A DNA stretch of 7,452 nt, taken from assembly GCA_003575245.1 (NCBI GenBank), contig NMQN01000737.1:1-7452 (forward strand), given 5' to 3'. Below the pieces are notes generated by a model. The model was not told where the DNA came from. It ran no database searches and saw only the letters and a list, made by a program, of their open reading frames with translations. This document shows, in pieces, positions 4,896 through 7,452 of the stretch; positions within the stretch are counted from its first letter, which is position 1; the number at the start of each line of letters is the position of its first letter. The stretch comes from Candidatus Atribacteria bacterium 1244-E10-H5-B2 (GTDB taxonomy: Bacteria; Atribacterota; JS1; SB-45; 34-128). Made by a program: the position numbers and the translations under genes.

Positions 4896-5050
4896 CCCTG
4901 CTCTCTGGGAACGCATAGGAAAATCGGAGAGCAGGGTATCAGCAACCCGAGAGGTTAGTAGTCTATGAGACAGTCCAATTGAATTAAGGGAAATTACTAC
5001 AAAAGCCCTAATTCAATTTCGCAACCTCTCCTAATTAGCCCGGATCACCG
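4896..5050 (-). repeat. two-hairpin repeat R3 with enlarged P1 loop
   Basis: P1 arms at 5050-5040 and 4950-4940 (CGGTGATCCGG with TCGGGTTGCTG, 11 pairs, five of them G-U). P2 arms at 4936-4927 and 4905-4896 (CCCTGCTCTC with GAGAGCAGGG, 10 perfect pairs). Unlike the other copies, with P1 loops of about 15-19 bases, this loop is 89 bases and holds its own nested inverted repeats. The P2 loop contains CTATGCGTTC, a word also found in the P1 loop of R1. Confidence 0.8.
4949..5030. repeat. nested inverted repeat filling the R3 P1 loop
   Basis: Outer arms GAGAGGTT (4949-4956) and AACCTCTC (5023-5030) are perfect complements. Inside, AATTGAATTAAGGG (4977-4990) pairs with CCCTAATTCAATT (5006-5018) apart from one unpaired A. 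It looks like a small palindromic insertion or an expanded arm unique to this copy. No terminal target duplication is obvious. Confidence 0.55.
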
Positions 5051-5057
5051 CATTAGT

Positions 5058-5144
5058 TCACTTACTACCTTTTTTCTCTTTTCTAATACAATATACAATT
5101 ATCCCCAAAACTACTAAAAACGTTATAATCGGATACCAATACAT
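5058..5144 (-). CDS. single-pass membrane peptide, 28 aa
   Basis: ATG at 5144 follows AAAAAAAGGGGGG with a seven-base spacer, the same kind of SD used by larger genes here. The product is MYWYPIITFLVVLGIIVYCI then RKEKKGSK: aromatic start, about 15 hydrophobic residues, basic cytoplasmic end. It is the only gene between repeats R4 and R3, so it forms a complete unit alone. Length, topology and its position just before a repeat match the 26-aa peptide at 2793-2873. The flank after its stop (GTAAGTGAACTAAT) also matches the one after that gene. Such peptides often modulate a membrane partner or act as toxins; nothing here decides between these. Confidence 0.6.
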   Translation of the reverse strand: MYWYPIITFLVVLGIIVYCIRKEKKGSK

Positions 5145-5171
5145 TATATAACCCCCCTTTTTTTAAATAGT

Positions 5172-5251
5172 CCTGCCCCCCGAGAGAGTCCCTTTCGGAT
5201 CGAGGAGCAGGGAACGGCAACCCGAGGAATTGGAATTAAGCCAGATTGCCG
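5172..5251 (-). repeat. two-hairpin repeat R4
   Basis: P1 arms at 5251-5241 and 5225-5215 (CGGCAATCTGG with TCGGGTTGCCG, fully paired). Here the usual TGAT of the first arm is CAAT, turning two G-U wobbles into C-G and A-U pairs, which is compensatory evidence for the helix. P2 arms at 5211-5200 and 5185-5172 (CCTGCTCCTCGA with TCTCGGGGGGCAGG, paired with two G-U). Confidence 0.8.
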
Positions 5252-5268
5252 GGATTCGATTCTTTAAT

Positions 5269-5676
5269 TTATTTTATTTTGACTCTCTTAGCTACTTCCT
5301 GGCTTCCCCAACTCCAAACAATTACTAAAATTCCTTGTGGAGCATTTTTAATCAAATACAGATACATTGGAATTTTAGCTATTAGATAATCCCGTTCGCC
5401 TGGCTTTAATTCTATTTCAGGCCAAGCGTTAGAAGTTCTCGCATATAAAGGGCCTCCATCGACATCTTTTACTATCATATTTACACTACCTCTCCAAACA
5501 TTTTCCCCTTTATTAGTGGCATAACACTGAGTTACATAATAATCCGGTGCCTCTGAAAATAGTATATCTTCTGGACTTAAGGTTAATACAGATTGTTTTT
5601 TATTCCCTTCACCACAACTCGATAAAAACATAGCTAATATTAAAAACAAAACTACCAAAAAATACTTCCTTTTCAT
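5269..5676 (-). CDS. small lipoprotein with Ig-like mature domain, 135 aa
   Basis: The protein begins MKRKYFLVVLFLILAMFLSS with the lipobox LSSC; C21 would be lipid-modified by Lgt and cleaved by LspA, anchoring it on the outer side of a membrane. After a short linker the mature part alternates beta strands (YYVTQCYATNKGENVWRG, VNMIVKDVDGG, EIELKPGERDYLIAKIPM, ILVIVWSWGSQEVAKRVKIK). The 'tnkG...w.g.v.m.v.d...' and 'eLkPGe..' words are typical of CARDB/Fn3-like adhesive or scaffold folds. ATG at 5676 has AAAAAGGGG about 11 bases upstream. The signal peptide is nearly identical to that of the lipoprotein at 7002-7370, while the mature domains are unrelated. It is the only gene between R5 and R4. 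Confidence 0.75.
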   Translation of the reverse strand: MKRKYFLVVLFLILAMFLSSCGEGNKKQSVLTLSPEDILFSEAPDYYVTQCYATNKGENVWRGSVNMIVKDVDGGPLYARTSNAWPEIELKPGERDYLIAKIPMYLYLIKNAPQGILVIVWSWGSQEVAKRVKIK

Positions 5677-5708
5677 TTCTTAAATTTCCCCTTTTTATAT
5701 TTTTTTAA

Positions 5709-5731
5709 ATTGGATCACCCAGTAACCCAAT
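5709..5731 (-). repeat. mini-hairpin, permuted relative to P1
   Basis: On the minus strand ATTGGGTTAC (5731-5722), a 3-base loop and GTGATCCAAT (5718-5709) form a 10-bp stem with two G-U pairs. It holds the two signature words of P1 (GGGTT.C and GTGATCC) in reversed order, closed from the other end of the helix. It lies between R5 and the lipoprotein SD and would sit in that gene's leader. Confidence 0.6.
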
Positions 5732-5746
5732 TATAGATATCAATAA

Positions 5747-5837
5747 CCCTGCCCCCCTTAGATAAAAGGTTTTAAAAGAAGGGGAGCAGGGGACCGGCAA
5801 CCTGGGTCTGTTCTTTTAGTCCTTCCCAGATCACCGG
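5747..5837 (-). repeat. two-hairpin repeat R5
   Basis: P1 arms at 5837-5825 and 5806-5794 (CCGGTGATCTGGG with CCCAGGTTGCCGG, 13 pairs with three G-U). P2 arms at 5791-5779 and 5759-5747 (CCCTGCTCCCCTT with AAGGGGGGCAGGG, 13 pairs with one G-U). Loop sequences are almost those of R2, including AAGGACTAAAAGAACAGA in P1 and CCTTTTATCTAA in P2. Unlike the other copies, a further mini-hairpin follows before the next gene. Confidence 0.85.
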
Positions 5838-5843
5838 GATATT

Positions 5844-6080
5844 TTAATAACCTCTTTTATTCAAGAATACTGCTTTTCTATGATCATAAGGAATAGATTT
5901 TTTATGTTTCCCGCGTTCGCGGGAATCCTCTTTTTCCTTAATAATTTTCTTAATAGATTTTAAAGCCAATAAATATTTAGATCTTTCGCTTTCTGTTAGA
6001 TCTTCTTTTTTCAATTCCCATAGATAGAAAGCCCGGGTCTGTTCTAAACTTTTTAGTTTTATGTTATTGATTTTTTTCAT
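5844..6080 (-). CDS. hypothetical charged helical protein, 78 aa
   Basis: I do not recognise this protein. Residues about 8-52 form a long probable helix rich in Lys, Glu and Leu (LKSLEQTRAFYLWELKKEDL, then TESERSKYLLALKSIKKIIKE). A basic segment (DSRERGKHKK) and a short tail (SIPYDHRKAVFLNKRGY) follow. There is no signal peptide. ATG at 6080 follows AAGGTGAT at a rather long distance. It starts about 30 bases after the 30-aa membrane peptide without an intervening repeat, so it belongs to that unit. Codons around residue 52-57 coincide with a perfect GC-rich palindrome (5908-5925), much richer in G and C than its surroundings, suggesting a repeat inserted in frame. The stop lies a few bases before repeat R5. 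Confidence 0.65.
   Translation of the reverse strand: MKKINNIKLKSLEQTRAFYLWELKKEDLTESERSKYLLALKSIKKIIKEKEDSRERGKHKKSIPYDHRKAVFLNKRGY
5908..5925. repeat. GC-rich palindrome inside a coding region
   Basis: TTCCCGCG (5908-5915) and CGCGGGAA (5918-5925) are perfect complements around two bases. The run of CCCGCG is out of keeping with the AT-rich gene. The word resembles the arms of dispersed 'ATTCCCGC...GCGGGAAT' palindromes seen in many bacterial genomes. Only one copy occurs in this window. It encodes part of SRERGK in the 78-aa protein without breaking the frame. Confidence 0.5.
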
Positions 6081-6109
6081 TTAATCGATATCACCTTCTT
6101 AATTGGTAA

Positions 6110-6202
6110 TCACCCTATTTTATATATTAGCCAAATTACTCCTGCCAGTATTATTACAATAGCAACCCAGGCCTGCGCCGGATCGCTAAATTTTATTTTC
6201 AT
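6110..6202 (-). CDS. single-pass membrane peptide, 30 aa
   Basis: The ATG at 6202 lies inside the last codons of the 215-aa gene (17-base overlap in another frame); the run GGGGGGG within that gene is about 10-11 bases upstream and can serve as SD. The product is MKIKFSDPAQAWVAIVIILA then GVIWLIYKIG: a short polar start followed by a membrane helix reaching the C-terminus. It is the third tiny membrane peptide here, although its charged residues are at the N-terminus. The overlap suggests coupling to the 215-aa protein and perhaps joint function. The stop TGA lies in GGGTGATTACC, which can form a very short hairpin. Confidence 0.5.
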   Translation of the reverse strand: MKIKFSDPAQAWVAIVIILAGVIWLIYKIG

Positions 6203-6833
6203 AATTGATTTTACCCCCCCTTGTGTATTTCTCGAAATTATATTCATCGATTAACTTAACAAGTGTTTTATCTGAATGAGTAGCATAGCCCTTAACTCTA
6301 TTAGCAAAAATCCTTATGGTTCTACAAAATAAAATATATTTCTCGTCAGGGCTCTTATAGTAGTCGTATCCGTAAGCTCTCGCTATTTTGTAGTCCCACA
6401 TAGGAAAGAAATCAGGGGCTAAAATATGTAGGGCTTTAGAAACTGATACCGGAGATTTTCTACCTTTCATTCTTCCCGAATCAATCTGTAAAGCCTCTAA
6501 AAATTCTTTGAATAGCTCGGCTATATTTTTCTCATCAGATTCTAATAAATCAGCTATATGTCTTTTTCTAAAGATACTTAATTTAAAAAGATTAGCTCTT
6601 ATACAGCTCTCTAATCTATCAAAATCAAAAATCCCATATCTGTAAAATGCTTGATTGTAAGATAGCAGGAATGCTCCCGTGCCGATGGTCATGTTATAAA
6701 GATCCTTCCAAAAATGGGAGATAAAGAACGAAGATACCTCATATATGGCATCTTTCGGCTCTCGTCTTTTAAATTCTTCTATCCCCTGGAGAAATTCTTC
6801 TTGACTGGGGATATAGGCTATTTTATTCTTCAT
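6186..6833 (-). CDS. hypothetical protein, 215 aa, with SKALHILAP..WD motif
   Basis: The start is ATG at 6833, preceded by GGAGG. An in-frame extension upstream would run into repeat R6 and is rejected. The protein looks soluble and largely helical: an N-terminal charged segment (EEFLQGIEEFKRREPKDAIY), a hydrophobic middle (MTIGTGAFLLSYNQAFYRYG), a helical region, then SVSKALHILAPDFFPMWDYK and IARAYGYDYYKSPDEKYILF. The 'vsKaLHiLaPdfFpmWD..ia.ayG' stretch reads like a conserved signature; I have seen it in uncharacterised proteins but cannot name a family. The wording loosely recalls helix-hairpin-helix glycosylase folds ('K.l...P..f..wD'), which I do not rely on. The gene leads a three-gene unit with the 30-aa and 78-aa products between repeats R6 and R5. 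The function is unknown. Confidence 0.75.
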   Translation of the reverse strand: MKNKIAYIPSQEEFLQGIEEFKRREPKDAIYEVSSFFISHFWKDLYNMTIGTGAFLLSYNQAFYRYGIFDFDRLESCIRANLFKLSIFRKRHIADLLESDEKNIAELFKEFLEALQIDSGRMKGRKSPVSVSKALHILAPDFFPMWDYKIARAYGYDYYKSPDEKYILFCRTIRIFANRVKGYATHSDKTLVKLIDEYNFEKYTRGGKINYENKI

Positions 6834-6853
6834 CTTTTCCCTCCTGTTTTTAT

Positions 6854-6936
6854 CCCTGCCCCCTAGAAATGCACTATAAAACCAGAAGGCAGGGGACGGC
6901 AATCTGGGGAAAGCACCGACTCAAACCGGACCGCCG
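6854..6936 (-). repeat. two-hairpin repeat R6
   Basis: P1 arms at 6936-6926 and 6907-6897 (CGGCGGTCCGG with CCAGATTGCCG, 10 of 11 pairs, one C-A mismatch). P2 arms at 6894-6884 and 6864-6854 (CCCTGCCTTCT with AGGGGGCAGGG, 11 pairs, two G-U). This is the most divergent first arm (CGGT in place of TGAT). The next gene's GGAGG starts about 10 bases after P2. Confidence 0.75.
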
Positions 6937-7001
6937 GGGTTCCTCTTACTATAAATTAAGTTCTTCTGCATTTTTAAACTTAAAAACACCTTATCTTTCT
7001 A

Positions 7002-7370
7002 CTAATAATTTGATATATAATACGAGGCAGTCGCAATAACGTAAGCTCCCTCTGAATGTGCACTATCTTTTAATTGCCCTTTGTAATAACATTTAACGTT
7101 TACTGTTCCTGTCTCTCCATTGTTTTGAGCAGAAATATAAAGAAAATTATCACTAAAATATCTATAACTATAACTCTTCGGTAAGTCCACATCGCTATAC
7201 TGCTCAGTACCACCAGTAGGATTTGATAAAGTTACACTTACAGATTTTGCAGTACCTGAAATTTTATATTCGACTTTATATTCATAATCTGGAGTTACCA
7301 CTCCACCGCAACCACTTAGAAACATAGCTAATATTAAAACTAAACCTACTAAAAAATATTTACTTTTCAT
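7002..7370 (-). CDS. MmpS-like small lipoprotein, 122 aa
   Basis: MKSKYFLVGLVLILAMFLSG is a lipoprotein signal peptide with lipobox LSGC, lipid anchor at C21. The mature domain has the order of MmpS-type beta-sandwich domains: YKVEYKISGTAKSVSVTLSN, then GGTEQYSDVDLPKSYSYR, then LYISAQNNGETGTVNVKCYY, then KGQLKDSAHSEGAYVIATAS. The 'lsaQN.g..G.v.v.....G......s.GaY..a' wording is the family's most typical part. In mycobacteria MmpS proteins partner MmpL transporters; related domains occur as small lipoproteins of unknown role, which is the safer reading since no transporter is visible. ATG at 7370 follows GGGGG by ten bases. Signal peptide and leader closely match the lipoprotein at 5269-5676. 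Only 82 bases remain upstream, where I see no gene and no complete repeat. Confidence 0.75.
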   Translation of the reverse strand: MKSKYFLVGLVLILAMFLSGCGGVVTPDYEYKVEYKISGTAKSVSVTLSNPTGGTEQYSDVDLPKSYSYRYFSDNFLYISAQNNGETGTVNVKCYYKGQLKDSAHSEGAYVIATASYYISNY

Positions 7371-7452
7371 AATTTAAAATCCCCCTTTATATTTTATTAA
7401 TAACTTGCTCAGAATAGCCCTTCCTAAAGCTCCTGAGTAGCCTACAATGCGT

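Noticed and set aside
6834..6902. N-terminal extension of the 215-aa protein (MPSPAFWFYSAFLGG...)
   Set aside because: The extension is encoded by repeat R6 P2, while ATG 6833 has a GGAGG at proper distance.
2698..6936. Repeats as intrinsic terminators
   Set aside because: Neither strand has a T-run after P1 or P2; A-rich sequence and the next gene's SD usually follow on the gene strand.
2698..6936. Repeats as a CRISPR array
   Set aside because: Spacing is hundreds of bases with genes between copies, copies are only partly conserved, and no cas genes are seen.

Overview
The window is AT-rich and looks bacterial. Starts are ATG, GTG or TTG behind purine-rich Shine-Dalgarno (SD) sequences, often A-runs followed by GGGG or GGGGG. 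There are lipobox signal peptides and sigma70-type promoters. I cannot name the species. A tyrosine recombinase with an excisionase-like partner, an HNH nuclease, a zinc-ribbon protein, SpoVG- and PC4-like proteins and many tiny orphan genes point to an integrative element, prophage-like island or plasmid in a poorly sampled lineage. All recognisable proteins read on the minus strand, so transcription runs from the right edge to the left.

Right part (7370 to 2793): single genes or small coupled groups, each set apart by a copy of one structured repeat (R6 to R1). In minus-strand order these are: a MmpS-like lipoprotein; a 215-aa unknown, a 30-aa membrane peptide and a 78-aa unknown; a second lipoprotein with nearly the same signal peptide; a 28-aa membrane peptide; a four-gene set (zinc ribbon, DUF5655-like, HNH, small basic protein); and a 71-aa plus 26-aa membrane pair. 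Each repeat is two adjacent hairpins. P1 pairs a GGUGAUCC-like arm with a GGGUUGCC-like arm. P2 pairs CCCUGCYCCC with GGGRGCAGGG. P1 closes fully only on the minus strand, where differences fall as G-U wobbles or compensated pairs, so it probably acts as RNA (or single-stranded DNA) in the gene direction. I do not recognise it as a known riboswitch or ribozyme.

Middle (2654 to 1149): a consensus-like promoter drives an overlapping xis-int pair. Then comes a gene-poor stretch holding the only plus-strand unit: a promoter, a roughly 140-nt RNA with alternating complementary segments, and an intrinsic terminator. A perfect 10-bp inverted repeat covers that promoter's -10 and sits upstream of the divergent winged-helix gene.

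Left part (1148 to 1): a compact set of small genes: winged-helix protein, 96-aa unknown, PC4-like ssDNA-binding protein and a SpoVG-like protein cut by the window edge.

The layout (recombinase, then units of orphan genes separated by structured repeats) recalls an integron cassette array. However, the repeats lack recognisable attC R boxes, the recombinase lacks the extra IntI segment, and several units carry more than one gene. It could instead be a cis-acting RNA element spread along one element.
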